Part shown: in pieces, positions 38,204 through 48,665 of the stretch
Position numbering within the stretch: position 1 is the first letter of the stretch
How the letters are laid out: each line of letters begins with the position of its first letter
DNA from: Paenibacillus amylolyticus
GTDB lineage: Bacteria; Bacillota; Bacilli; Paenibacillales; Paenibacillaceae
NCBI RefSeq assembly: GCF_029689945.1
Contig: NZ_CP121451.1
Coordinates: 4,278,001-4,342,000, forward strand
Reading direction: 5' to 3'
Length of the DNA: 64,000 bases
Notes under the pieces: generated by a model
Databases searched by the model: none
What the model was told of the DNA's origin: nothing
What the model saw: the letters and a program-made list of their open reading frames with translations, nothing else
Program-made: the position numbers and the translations under genes

Positions 38204-40022
38204 TCATCGATGTACAGGCAAGGTAACGATGGCCTCAGCGCCCTGATCGGCCGGAACAAAACGAATGCCGAACTGCGGTCCATAATACAAACGAATCCGT
38301 TTATTGACGTTATTCAGTCCGATTCCGCTCCCGCCAACAGTAGATTTGGGCGATTCCCCCTTGGCCAGCTTTTCGTTTAACTCTAAGATGCTCTCTGCAT
38401 CCATTCCAACGCCGGAATCGGTGACCCTCAGTATCAGACGTTCCTGGTCGACCGAGGCCGTAATTCCGATCTGGATGGCAAAATCTTCGCTCTGTCTGCC
38501 GGAAGCAATGGAATTTTCCAGCAGCGGCTGCAGGATAAAACGCGGCACCTGACAATCCATCCACGCTTCATTCACGTCCATTGTAAATGTAATATTATTA
38601 TTGAATCGCATGTTAATGATCTTCAGATAATTGTCCAAATACGACAGTTCGTCCCGCAGAGAACACATGGAGTCTTTGCTGGAGAATACGGGGCGCAAAA
38701 TATTGCCCAGTGCTACAATCGTATTTACGATGTTGTCCGCCTTCACAATGACAGCCATCCAGCGGATCATGTTCAAGGTGTTGTACAGGAAATGCGGATT
38801 AATCTGATACTGTAATGCCTCCAGTTCCAGCTCCCTTTTTTCTCCTGAATCTCATTGTTTTTGTCCACCAGTTCTACCATGCTGAGCGACATCTCATTAA
38901 AGCGGCGGATGACCGTGCCCAGCTCATTATTCGGAACGTGATCGACGGTAACCCCGAGTTCACCTCGGCTCATGTCTTTCATTTTGCTGGACAATTGGTT
39001 GAGCGGTTTAATGATTTTGCGAAGCCAGAAATAGGAGGCTATAAATATCGCGAACACACTAATCGTGAACACGAGTACAAGCATTCGTTGAACGCCCAGA
39101 ATCTGGTCAGCGTACTGACTGAGTGGAATTTCCTTCAGCAGGTACCACCCGCCGTCATGGAGTTTGTAATATACAACCTGCATGCTGCGTCCGGCCTTTT
39201 CGTCATCCAGGCTTCCATAGGCACCGTCCGTCAGCTCCGCTCCTGGTGTGAAGTGACTCTGCGTCCCTACCCGATCCGCCTCACTGGCCGAAATGATTGT
39301 TCCGTCAGCGCTGGCGATATACATGTCGCCTTCTTCACTGTTCAGCGCCGTAGCATAGATGGATGATAAATACCGTTCATCGATATTAAAAATCAGCGTG
39401 GCGCTTGTAGTTGGATCATAGATGGCACGCGTGCCACGCATCAGGCTGATCAGATAACCATCGTCTTCTCCGGTCAGATAGGGATTGTAGAATGATTTTT
39501 TGATCCCGGAATGGATAACCAGATGAGGGTACTGTTCGAGCGTTTGACGGAAGGGCTCGGAAGTAAAGAAACTCTGCTGCCATGCGTCCCGATCGTAAAC
39601 GAGGGTCCGCTTCTGACTACCTCCTACTGCCCCGAGATTATCCGCCGTAATATAAATCGAGTCAATATAGTTGTAGTTGTCGATGAAATCGGCAATGACC
39701 CGCTGCACGTCGTTTTTCGATTCGAGAAATTCCTCTTCCGTCTTCTCCGAAATTTTGTACAAAAACTGCTGAATGTGATCATCCCGCAGAAAAAGCATGG
39801 ACAGGCGATCGATCTCTTTCACCAGGCCGCCTATGTTATGGTCAAGCTGTTGGAATTGCTGGTAGAGCAACCGTTCGTTCTGGATTTTGATCATGTTCTG
39901 CATAAAGGAATAAATAAAATAAGAAGCCCCGCCAGTACGGCGAGGCTGATGACCATAATATAGAGAATAAGCTGTGTTCGGAGCTGTCTGGAGACAAACA
40001 GGGATTTGACGGATGTTCTCAT
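38204..40022 (-). CDS. YesM-type sensor histidine kinase, two frameshifts
   Basis: About 606 residues. The true start is ATG 40022, which overlaps the stop of the response regulator (ATGA) and gives MRTSVKSLFVSRQLRTQLIL followed by a membrane helix YIMVISLAVLAGLLILFI. A large extracellular sensor domain follows (about 40-300), then a second helix (MLVLVFTISVFAIFIASYFWL), HAMP (KIIKPLNQLSSKMKDMSRGELGV), and the His_kinase domain LEALQYQINPHFLYNTLNMIRWM with ATPase box FILQPLLENSI, VTDSGVGMD, GGSGIGLNNVNKRIRLYYG. One base is lost near 39913 (within TTTATT-type sequence) and one in the T run 38836-38841. It should sense an extracellular sugar and phosphorylate the YesN regulator. Confidence 0.87.
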
Positions 40023-41637
40023 TCATGGCACCCTCTGTCTTTGAGCGTCGTTTGGCGCCGGTATTCGTTCGGATTAAGACCCGTAATTCTTTTGAATACT
40101 TTGCTAAAATACGTATACTCGGGTGAAAAGCCGACCAGAGCTGGCACATCGGAAGAGCGCAGTTGATTTTGGGCAAGCAGGTCCTTGGCGCGTTCAATCC
40201 GATAACGGTTCACATAATCAATATAAGTGATCTGCAGCTCTCTTCGGAACAGGTTGCTGAGATACCCCATGCTTAGACCTACATGGTCTGCAACCATCTG
40301 GAGACTGATGTTTTCGGTATAATGACGTTTGATGTATTCAATGGCGCGGGTAATCTCATCACTCATTTGTAAGCGCTTGCGAATTAAATCAACCAACGTG
40401 TCAATATAGATAACGACCTGGTCAAGCATATCCGGCATCGTGTCACAGATTTCCAACTGTTCGGTCATGCTAAGCAGCAGCGTTTTTCATTGTTATGATC
40501 ATATACATTCGTATTAATCCATTGCACAAACTGGTAAATCGTAATCTCCATGGATTTTCGTTCTTCGTTCATGCCGCGTTCAATCTCATCCAGGAATTCG
40601 TCGTATTCTTTCTGTTTGAGCGAAGGAAGCAATTCCCGAAGAGGTGTATGGCTTCGAAGCCGTTCAAGTCGTTCAAGCACGCCCGAAATGTCGGCACGCC
40701 CTGCTCCTTGATGATGTTGTCCGGGGCCGGTGATGAATTTACGCTGCAATGCGCGTTGTGCCTCGGCATATTGTCTCGGCAGCGAGCCATATCCCCCGTT
40801 GATGCTGCTGATCCCGAAGGAAACAGTACTGTTGAAATAATGACGAATTGTATCCTGAACATGTTCGAGCAACTGACGAAGTTCCTGCACGATGGATTGT
40901 TCGGACAATATATCGGCATAATGCAATACTAGCGCGTAATGCCGGTCATTAATCTGAACGGCCTCTCCCCTTTTATAACCGGACATGATCTCGCTTAAAA
41001 TGTTTAACAGCGACATCTTGACCAAGTGACCGTGTTCATCCCGAAAACGTTCCTTGAGCGAGGCATACCGGTCCACTTCCATTACGCACACGACGAGACG
41101 AACGGGCGAAAGGCGCAGACCGCTCTCCGAGACGAATCTGGCGAATTCCTGCGTCGAGAAGATGCGATAGAACATAAAATCTTTAAACATCTTTTCCTTC
41201 ACAAGCTCCATATCCGGGGACGCCGTCCCAGTCCTTTGCGATTGAGGCGGGGTGTGCTGCTGATCCAGCTCTTCCCTGACCCCTGTTAGTACCTGCTCAA
41301 TCTCTTCTTCGGTCATGGTTAGTTTAAGAATATAACTGGACACATCCAGTGTCAGTGCTTTGCGAGCCAATTCAAATTCTTCCAGACATGACAGCACAAT
41401 GACGCGTGTATGTTTGTCTTGCTTGCGGATGTTGGAGATCAGCTCCATTCCATCCATTCTGGGCATACTGATGTCGGTAATGACCACGTCGGGTTTCTCG
41501 CGTTCATAATAATCCCATGCGGCCAGGCCATCCGGGAAATCGGCCGTAACCTCCAAGCCGAATTTGCTCCATTCGACGGAATTCTTGAGTCCGATGCGAA
41601 CAAGCATTTCATCCTCTACGATCATCACCTTATACAT
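40019..41637 (-). CDS. YesN-type response regulator with AraC output, frameshifted
   Basis: About 539 residues after mending. Receiver MYKVMIVEDEMLVRIGLKNSVEW with phospho-acceptor D55 (VVITDISMPRMDG) and a conserved Lys in SYILKLTM; a 250-residue central region; then AraC double HTH: AIEYIKRHYTENISLQMVADHVGLSMGYLSNLFRRELQITYIDYVNRYRIERAKDLL and PALVGFSPEYTYFSKVFKRITGLNPNEYRR. Frames join at NEKTLLLSMTEQLE, where the T run 40483-40487 has five bases instead of six. Three bases after the GH140 stop and overlapping the kinase by ATGA, so GH140-regulator-kinase form one operon. It likely activates the transporter operon and the secreted glycosidase. Confidence 0.87.
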
Positions 41638-41640
41638 GCA

Positions 41641-43002
41641 TTAGACCCCCTTCAAAATCAATATCCAGTCATTCCCTCTTCCGCTGGTTGGGGCTGCAAA
41701 ACGTTTAATGCCTTGATTCGGTATTGTAGAATCTGAACCTGAACCTGAATCTGGAGAAACCTTGGTTGTAACTCCTGTTCTGGGGCAAAACCACAGGGCA
41801 TTTGTTTTCTTGCCCTCAATATACCCCATGACGACGTCGACGTACAAGCCATTTGGCAGATAAATGTAAGCGTTATATTTACTCTGTGCAGCAACGGCAT
41901 GATTTGCACCTGCACGGTTCTGATGAATCAGGTTCGAATGGGGTCTCCAATCCGGGCCCAGCTCCCCTTCGAGCAATGCACGCACATGGCGCATCTGCTC
42001 TGCACCCGGACGATGCAGTGCTTCCCGCCAGGGCATAATGAAATAATCCCCTTGGCTGTTCGATTCCATGAGATCATGCGGGCCTTGGTACATTGACCAT
42101 ATGGAATGGTGTCCATACGTATGACCCAGCGCACCGGCAAATAACGCGTAATACGCAGCCTTCCTCACATCCGCCGCATCAAAATAGCCTTGTTCACCCC
42201 GAAAGCCGACAGGGATATCCTCGTAACATGGCTCGGCATCCAGCGTGGGTTTTGCCGGTTTACGCTCATAATCTTGCTGCACACGTCTATCATTGGTAAT
42301 CTCCCGCTCCCCGTGTCCGGATTGAATCATGTTGAAATCAAGCCATGACTCATCATGAAGTTGGCGAGAAGATGAATCGCATCCCGGCGGATGGAACGTC
42401 ATAAGCTGCCGGGCACCACCTTGTTTCAGCCCCTGTGCCATGGACGTGACAATGTCGAAATGACGCTTCGTCTCCAGAGGACGATCTCCCCCAGTACCCA
42501 GATAATCTGAGGATATTCAGCGTATCGCTCTCCCAGCCATTTTCCGTAATCCAATGCCGTTTCCGGGAAAATATTTCCGGACCCTTCCCCCACTTTTGGT
42601 TGAACTTGTCACCCCAAGTCGGAAGCAGCGCAACATACAGCCCAAGGCTGCCTGCAAGCTTCAGCAGGGCGTCCACATGATCCCAATAGGAGTAAGGTCC
42701 ATCGCAATCCGGACGGATTGGTTCAGGTTGACCGTTCTCATCCATATGAAAAGGCAGTCTGCCTTGAGCATTGCCCGTTGTGGTACCGCTGAACTCGGCC
42801 AGCAGCACGGTTTGAATAACCGTGAATCGTTGGTCGGCCCTTGTACGAAGGTACAGTTCACTCTCTTCCCGGTTCAAGCGATGCAGAAGTTCCCAAGCCG
42901 TGTCACCGAGCCAGAAAAAGGGACTCCTTCCGATGTTTCCAGATAGCGACCGTTGTCGGAAACCCGAAGCGCGGTGATGGCAGAGTGTGGATTGGTTGAC
43001 AT
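41641..43002 (-). CDS. GH140-type apiosidase-like glycosidase (DUF4038), three frameshifts
   Basis: About 454 residues after mending. Start ATG 43002 after GGGAGGG: MSTNPHSAITALRVSDNGRYLETSEG, then (one T restored at 42915-42919) VPFFWLGDTAWELLHRLNREESELYLRTRADQRFTVIQTVLLAEF. The frame then gives [48 protein letters not shown]...IIWVLGGDRPLE after restoring one base near 42563 and one at 42488-42492, then ARQLMTFHPPGCDSSSRQLHDESWLDFNMIQSGH and a C-terminal beta domain. This is the DUF4038/GH140 pattern; characterised members release apiose from rhamnogalacturonan II. No signal peptide. First gene of the operon with the YesN/YesM pair. Apiose specificity is inference. Confidence 0.78.
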
Positions 43003-43113
43003 GTTATTAGACCCTCCCTATTTTTACAGTTCCATGGGCATTGCTATGACGAACATTTTCATGTTTCTGACGAAACACTCTCTAATAAAAGCATAAAATG
43101 CACATTTGTATTC

Positions 43114-43128
43114 GTAAAGGGCCTTTAC
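43114..43128. promoter_or_regulatory. 15-base palindrome in the divergent control region
   Basis: GTAAAGGGCCTTTAC mirrors perfectly around its central base. It lies 112 bases upstream of the GH140 start and 186 upstream of the secreted glycosidase. No known regulator can be assigned. Confidence 0.4.
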
Positions 43129-43139
43129 CAAGCAGAATC

Positions 43140-43187
43140 GTTCAACCCGGCTTCGTTTTGTTCAACCTCAGTCGTTATTTTTTCAAC
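43140..43187 (+). promoter_or_regulatory. Three phased GTTCAAC repeats
   Basis: GTTCAACC at 43140, GTTCAACC at 43160 and TTTCAAC at 43181: direct repeats 20 and 21 bases apart, two helical turns, 127-174 bases before the secreted glycosidase start. Matches the form of AraC/YesN operator arrays. Confidence 0.55.
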
Positions 43188-43220
43188 TGTTTCCATGGAT
43201 AATTCAAATCTGACTTATAT

Positions 43221-43234
43221 TGTAAACGCTATCA
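43221..43234 (+). promoter_or_regulatory. cre site (perfect consensus)
   Basis: TGTAAACGCTATCA agrees with TGWAANCGNTNWCA at all positions, 80 bases upstream of the secreted glycosidase, so CcpA repression is likely. Confidence 0.8.
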
Positions 43235-43313
43235 TTTTAAGTGCCGCAAGTCGACTGACTTAAACCACCTCATGGAGTAACCCTTGCGGTAAACCATGAA
43301 AAGGAGAGCTGAG

Positions 43314-46300
43314 ATGAAAAGTAGATCCGGTCGTTTAGCTTCACGATGGGCAATTCCGTTCCTTATATCCACCATGCTCGCTTCGTTTGTTCCCGCTCCT
43401 TCCCTCATTTACGCGAATCAGAACGAGAGCCAGAATCTGAACCGTACCAGTCACACAATTACGATGGATACGAGTGATGTGATTCAGGATGATTTTCTCG
43501 GCGTCGGCGTCAACACCATTCCTACGGCCCTCATGCCCGGGCAAACTCAATACGGCTATTCGGAAGCCCACTGGGAGGTAGACAACAAGCGAATTCAGAC
43601 CATTCAGCCCAAGGTGGCCAGAGTGTGGTTTCAGATCGACTGGATGGAACCCGCGAAAGGAACCTATACATGGGACAGTGCCAAAATGAAAGCTTTCTAC
43701 AAATATCTCGACGCCTTCAAGGCTGCCGGAACCGAAATTGAGCTGAACTTTGGTTGGAAAGTCGGATCGACTGTGCATGACTGGTTTACAATACCGGGCA
43801 TTGACCCATGGACGAGTGCGCCAGCTGATTTGGATGCTTATGCCGCTTCTGCCTCTGCCCTGCTTGAGGAATTGATACTGAACCGCGGTTACGACAACGT
43901 GAAGTATTTGACGTTTTATAACGAACCGAACGGCAGTTGGGACTTTGAGGCTCCCGGTGATCAGAAAGCCTATTATGCCGAAATGGTGAATAAAACGAGT
44001 GCCAGGCTGACTGCGGATGGTCTACGCGATCTGATCGAAATCTGGGGTCCTGAAGAGACGGGCGCTCCGGCCTGGATTGAGTACATGAAACAACATGCGG
44101 ATGATGCCATCGATGGATACAGCTTCCATGTATATGGGGAATCGTATGAAGGGCTCGGCAATGCCTTCGCGCTGCGGAAAGGGTATGTTGGCGACAAGCC
44201 GCTCCATCTGACCGAGTTCGGGTGGGCAGATGATCAGGCGAGCAATTGGGATGCGGGATATGCGAACTCGGTCATCCAAACGGCCAATATGGGTGTGAAA
44301 TCAGCCCTCATGTGGCAGTTAAACGGGGTTTGGACCAATGATCCTACCGGCGGAACGAACGGGACATATACGATGTGGGATGCGCTCGTACTGGGGCTGA
44401 CCCCTCGCAAAACATTTTATATCGCAGGCATGCTGAATCGTTATATTCCCGAGCATAGCGAGGTTCTGGCTGTGGACACGGGCGGTTCAAACGATGTACG
44501 CGCTGCGGCGTTCAGAGGCGACGACGGTAACTATACCGTGCTTGTGGAGACCAAAGCCGGCACGGAAAAAGAAATCAAGCTTGATTTTGGCGATACTGCG
44601 GTGAATCAAGCGTTCCGCAAATTTGTATACAACAACGATATTGTTCAAGAAGCCAACGCGGTTCTTCCTCCGGTTGCAGCAACTTTTCCAGGAGGGACTT
44701 CATTGACGGACAGCAACGTGGATGGAGATTACAATGTAATCATTTACACAACCCGGCCTGCCGAGACCCAGATCAAGCTGGATGAAGTTAATCCTACTGT
44801 TCGCTCAGGTGACTCCATCACGCTTGGGGCAGAAGTAATCGATAATACCGGAAGTGTGACCTGGAGCGTGGTCGGACAGAACAACGGCACCATTAACAGC
44901 AGCAGCGGCGTATATCAGGCACCTCAGGTGACGGATGAAACGCTGATTGCGGTTCGTGCGACCAGTACGGCCGATCCATCGGCTTATGGTGTCGCCCTCG
45001 TACGCGTTCTGCCTTCGTCACAGGCGGGTAAAGTTGAAGTGCCAACATTCAGCCTGGATCGGCACATATTCCCTAGCTCCGAGATGCTCTATTTGGAGAC
45101 AACGACCAGCGGAGCGCAAATTCGGTACACGACAGACGGCAGCGAGCCTACAGCCCAGTCCTCCCTGTATGTGAGGCCTATTGTTCTGAACGAAGGTTCG
45201 CTTGCGCTCTACAAAGCCAAAGCATTTAAAGATGGCTTGCAACCATCCGGCACGGTGTCCTCCCTGTATCAGATCGGACAAATCAGCAGCGCCCCGGACG
45301 GGTATAAGCTGTGCATGATCGAAAACGGCGGAGAGTGTTATTTTCAGGGTAAAGCGGTTGTCGCTTACGGTGCAGACGGATTATTTAATTATTCCATTCA
45401 GGAAAACGGCGTTGCCTGTACAAGCGCCATTCTGGGCGATCCGATTCCGGGTGTAGACAAACGTTGCTTTGTTAACCCCGAGATACCGGATGAGCTTCCT
45501 GTGGTCACGTTCTTCAACGCTGGCTTTGAAAAACCGGCTACCACATCGGCCAGACCGGGACCCATGACCAACGGATGGGTGTTCGACAGCCGTTCGGGCG
45601 TGCAGCATAACAACGGTCCATTCCAGGCTACTGCTGCACCTCAAGGTGTACAGACAGGTTATCTGAAAACGGATGGTGGCGTCTCCGGCACGATAAGGCA
45701 GTCGATCCATTTCAAGCCGGGAACATACCAAATGTCGTTCAAGGCGGCCAAACGCACCAGCTTTGGCGGCACGCAGTCCTTTGACATCTACTTCGATGAT
45801 CAGGTCATTGGCTCGTATCGGCCTGAATCCGGCAATTTCCAAACTTTCCGAACAGAGCCCTTCGAGACCGCTGGGGCAAACACACGATCAAATTTGTAGC
45901 CACAACGACTGAAGGTGACAATACGGCTTTTATCGATGATGTACGCATTACGTTACCACAGACGCCGGAAGACCCTTATATCACCAATTCGAGCTTTGAG
46001 TCACCTGGAGTTACTGATCCGTCTGGTACGGTGAGCGGCATAACTGCTGGATGGAGCTTCAATGATCAGGCGGGGATATTGCGGAATGGCAGCAGCATGA
46101 CTCCTACTCCAGCACCTGCCGGGGTTCAGGCTGCCTTTGTTCGAACTCAGGATGGCGTTCATGGTTCATTTCAACAGTCGCTGACGTTTCCAGCAGGCAG
46201 CTGACGTCATGAACCTGAAAGCTGCCGCTTAGAATGCAGGGCAAGCTCAACCGGTGCAGATTGAAGTGGATGGGCAAACGGTCGCAACGATTACACCGTC

Positions 46301-46915
46301 CGGCAGCACCTACGAATCCTTCACTACGGATTGGTTTACCGTTGAACCTGGATCGCATACGATTCTATTTTCCGCAACAGGGACAGGCACAGGTGCAACG
46401 TTTATTGATCAGGTTTCCATAGAAAAGGTTGCCGTTCCTGACTATGCCGCTCTGCAACATGGTGGATTCGAAAGTCCGACCATCACTTCCCAGAACGGAG
46501 TAGCGGTGACAAGCGGTGACGGCTGGAGCTTCAAAAACAATGCAGGCCGAATTCGCAATGGCAGTGTGTTCGGTGCTTCCGACGCACCGGAAGGCACGCA
46601 AGCTGCGTATTTGCAGACCCTGAATGGCAAGCAGGGCGAGTTCAGCCAATCGCTGATTTTCCCAGCAGGCCACTACGCCATTCAATTTCAGTCTGCGAAG
46701 CGGAGCAGTTTTGGGGACAACAGTCCTTTGATGTCTACATGGATGATCAGTTGCTCGGTTCATTTATACCGACAAGCGGTGCTTATGCCGAGTTCACCAC
46801 GAACTCCTTTCAGCTCAACAAGCCGGGAAAACATCAAATTCGGTTTGTGGCAACTTCGGGAACCGGGGACAACACAGCTTTCGTGGATGATATCGTGATT
46901 ACTGCTCTTCCATAG
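43314..46915 (+). CDS. Secreted modular clan GH-A glycosidase with Ig-like, CHB_HEX_C and three tandem C-terminal modules, frameshifted
   Basis: About 1200 residues. Start ATG 43314, six bases after AGGAGA; signal peptide to about residue 34. The catalytic TIM barrel has acid/base E204 (LTFYNEPNGSWDF) and nucleophile E301 (LHLTEFGWADD), as in clan GH-A (GH39/GH5-like). Then an Ig-like domain (RSGDSITLGAEVIDNTGSV), a chitobiase C-terminal-like domain (SGAQIRYTTDGSEPT), a Cys-containing module (GECYFQGKAVVAYGADGLFNY...GVDKRCF) and three repeats of about 145 residues (NAGFEKP..., NSSFESP..., HGGFESP..., each with GW-[VS]-F, QSxxFxxGxY and NTAFxDD). Lesions: one G lost at 45873-45876; a shift plus an in-frame TAG at 46200-46240; one G lost at 46713-46716, after which it ends DDIVITALP. 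Probably secreted to depolymerise the glycan imported by the divergent locus. Confidence 0.78.
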
Positions 46916-47092
46916 AAACATAAGCACCAATTCATTACCTTCCATTAGGATAAGGAGAATCGTAACCACGTGCTCGGTGAGCTGTATCTTAAATTGTTGG
47001 AGGCTATCTAACGATTGGAGGTGCAGTTCAGAGCGGGTGGTTTTTGACATTCCTCACATCCACTCTGTTCGCCTGGTGACGAAGGCCGTCGA

Positions 47093-47121
47093 TTGACCTG
47101 TTCTATGAAAGAAACTATACT
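47093..47121 (+). promoter_or_regulatory. SigA-type promoter of the Rrf2 gene
   Basis: TTGACC, 17-base spacer, TATACT, 24 bases before the TTG start. Confidence 0.7.
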
Positions 47122-47144
47122 ATTCAGCAAAGAAGGTGAGTAGA

Positions 47145-47690
47145 TTGAAACAAATAAGTAGTCGCTTTTCGATGGCCGTCCATATTCTTTCCATGATCGC
47201 GCTGGACCCGCTTTACAGTACAGGCGATCGAATTGCGCGTAGCATCAATAGTAACCCTGTAGTCATTAGAAGGATCATGGCCCAGCTCAAGAAAGCGGGT
47301 TATATCGATACAAAACCAGGAGTTGCAGGGGCCTCTCTTCTGATATCTCCTGAAGAATTAACGCTACTGGATATCTTCCAAGCAGTCGAATCGGTGGACG
47401 GAGACCAGCTTTTTAAAATCCACAAGGATACGGACCCCAATTGTTCTGTAGGAATGAACATTGAATCCATCCTATTACCCCAATTCTCTAATGCACAGAA
47501 GGCTATGGAGCATGAACTTGCTTCTGTTACCCTAGCTCGAATTGTGGAGCAACTACGGGTAAGGAACATACAAAATAAAGCTGCTCCTCTAATGGAGCAG
47601 CTTTATTTTGTATGTATTGATGTTGCACCAATTCAGACAGAAGCTGCCTTAGGCTCAACATATTCAATAAAACTGCCATCTGGATGTTGA
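47145..47690 (+). CDS. Rrf2-family transcriptional regulator, 3' end uncertain
   Basis: Start TTG 47145 (MKQISSRFSMAVHILSMIAL) behind AAGGTGAG. The winged helix reads STGDRIARSINSNPVVIRRIMAQLKKAGYIDTKPGVAGASLLISPEELTLLDIFQAVE, close to YwnA-type Rrf2 proteins that lack the Fe-S cysteine triad; C in DPNCSVGMNIE may act as a redox residue. The open frame continues through a perfect 17-bp terminator hairpin into the convergent VOC gene, so its last 45 residues are suspect; a single-base shift before 47560 would give a natural stop at 47562 just ahead of the hairpin. The function is likely stress or electrophile sensing, with the neighbouring VOC protein a possible target. Confidence 0.8.
   Translation: MKQISSRFSMAVHILSMIALDPLYSTGDRIARSINSNPVVIRRIMAQLKKAGYIDTKPGVAGASLLISPEELTLLDIFQAVESVDGDQLFKIHKDTDPNCSVGMNIESILLPQFSNAQKAMEHELASVTLARIVEQLRVRNIQNKAAPLMEQLYFVCIDVAPIQTEAALGSTYSIKLPSGC
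47571..47610. terminator. Bidirectional intrinsic terminator
   Basis: CAAAATAAAGCTGCTCC and its perfect complement enclose the loop TCTAAT. A/T-rich ends on both sides serve the convergent Rrf2 and VOC genes. Confidence 0.8.
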
Positions 47691-47995
47691 ACAAAAACGC
47701 TTGGACCAATAGGACCATGCTGATCTCTAACGATAAGGGTATTTTGTTTTGTTAATTCTGCCTTCAATTCGTCCATGGAATCGACATACACCACTGCTCG
47801 AAGTGATCTGGCGGGCTCCAAAGCCTCTTGACTTCCAGATACAATGACGTAAGGATATACTGTGGCTAAAGATAAGCCAGCCTCGGGAATATTCCACGTA
47901 CGATCCATAGTTCGATTAGCAAGAGATTCATAATATGCAACGGTTAATTCCAGTTGCTCGGTAAAAACGGGTATAAAATGATTTATGATCTTCAT
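47633..47995 (-). CDS. VOC-family (glyoxalase/bleomycin-resistance-like) protein
   Basis: 120 residues from ATG 47995 with GGAGG six bases upstream (an in-frame codon at 48007 overlaps that site). MKIINHFIPVFTEQLELTVAYYESLANRTMDRTWNIPEAGLSLATV and the closing FVQHPDGSFIEYVEP give the paired beta-alpha-beta-beta-beta modules of VOC enzymes. The metal ligand set cannot be completed from sequence alone. It is convergent with the Rrf2 gene and may be a resistance or detoxification protein. Confidence 0.8.
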   Translation of the reverse strand: MKIINHFIPVFTEQLELTVAYYESLANRTMDRTWNIPEAGLSLATVYPYVIVSGSQEALEPARSLRAVVYVDSMDELKAELTKQNTLIVRDQHGPIGPSVFVQHPDGSFIEYVEPKAASV

Positions 47996-48122
47996 GATAA
48001 CCTCCAAGATTGATTTTTTAAATATAACTATAATGGTTATAACTTATTTAGTTATATATAAACATTCTGACTTTGTCAAGCTTTCAACAAAGATTAACAC
48101 GGTCAAAACGTGGTCAATAAAA

Positions 48123-48148
48123 TAAAAAAAGCCGCTAAAAAAGCGACT
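48123..48148 (-). terminator. Intrinsic terminator of the nitroreductase operon
   Basis: Minus strand AGTCGCT, loop TTTTT, AGCGGCTTTTTTTATT. Third copy of the hairpin also seen at 776, 13065 and 61984. Confidence 0.75.
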
Positions 48149-48163
48149 TCAATGAAAACCACC

Positions 48164-48649
48164 CTATAGAAGTTCAAAATGGAGTTGAGTTTCAGGTAAA
48201 TCAGCAGTCCCTTTCAACTGAGTTGCACCGTATCCCAATTCTAGAACCGCAGCAATACGTTCGTTACTTAGTACACCAAACGCTTCAGTACGGCTCGGGT
48301 CATACATCCAGTCATGCAAGGTACAGCGCATACCCAGACTCTGCTCATATGCCAGCAAGCGGAAATTTTGAATTAGGCAGCAGACAGCTGCAAAGTCCTC
48401 TTCCCGCTTATGTTGATCCGCCTCTTCTTTCACCAAGACTAGAAGATACGCAGGGGCGTGCTCCTGTAATCCCTGCATGATGTCCCCATACGGATTATCA
48501 ACAAAGATAAATCGCCACGGCTCTCGGAGTCCATCATTTGGCGCCCATACAGCATGATTGAGCAACTCAAGGATTAGATCCTGCGATACCGGTTGATTCA
48601 AAAACTTAATCGGACCGCCCATGTCTCCTTCCAGATCTGACAATTTCAT
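48164..48649 (-). CDS. Nitroreductase-family protein
   Basis: 161 residues, ATG after GGGAGG. PVSQDLILELLNHAVWAPNDGLREPWRFIFVD is the FMN-phosphate-side signature, and LIQNFRLLAYEQSLGMRCTLHDWM the second conserved helix. Short for the family (usual 180-220) with a trimmed N-terminus, but homologues of this size exist. Located 16 bases after a second nitroreductase; both follow a MarR gene. Would reduce quinones, nitro compounds or flavin-linked iron chelates with NAD(P)H; substrate unknown. Confidence 0.8.
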   Translation of the reverse strand: MKLSDLEGDMGGPIKFLNQPVSQDLILELLNHAVWAPNDGLREPWRFIFVDNPYGDIMQGLQEHAPAYLLVLVKEEADQHKREEDFAAVCCLIQNFRLLAYEQSLGMRCTLHDWMYDPSRTEAFGVLSNERIAAVLELGYGATQLKGTADLPETQLHFELL

Positions 48650-48665
48650 TTTTACAACCTCCCTC

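Noticed and set aside
38204..40022. The 40197 start for the sensor kinase.
   Set aside because: That frame overlaps the regulator and gives a non-hydrophobic N-terminus. The ATGA-coupled start at 40022 restores a proper first membrane helix after one base is mended.
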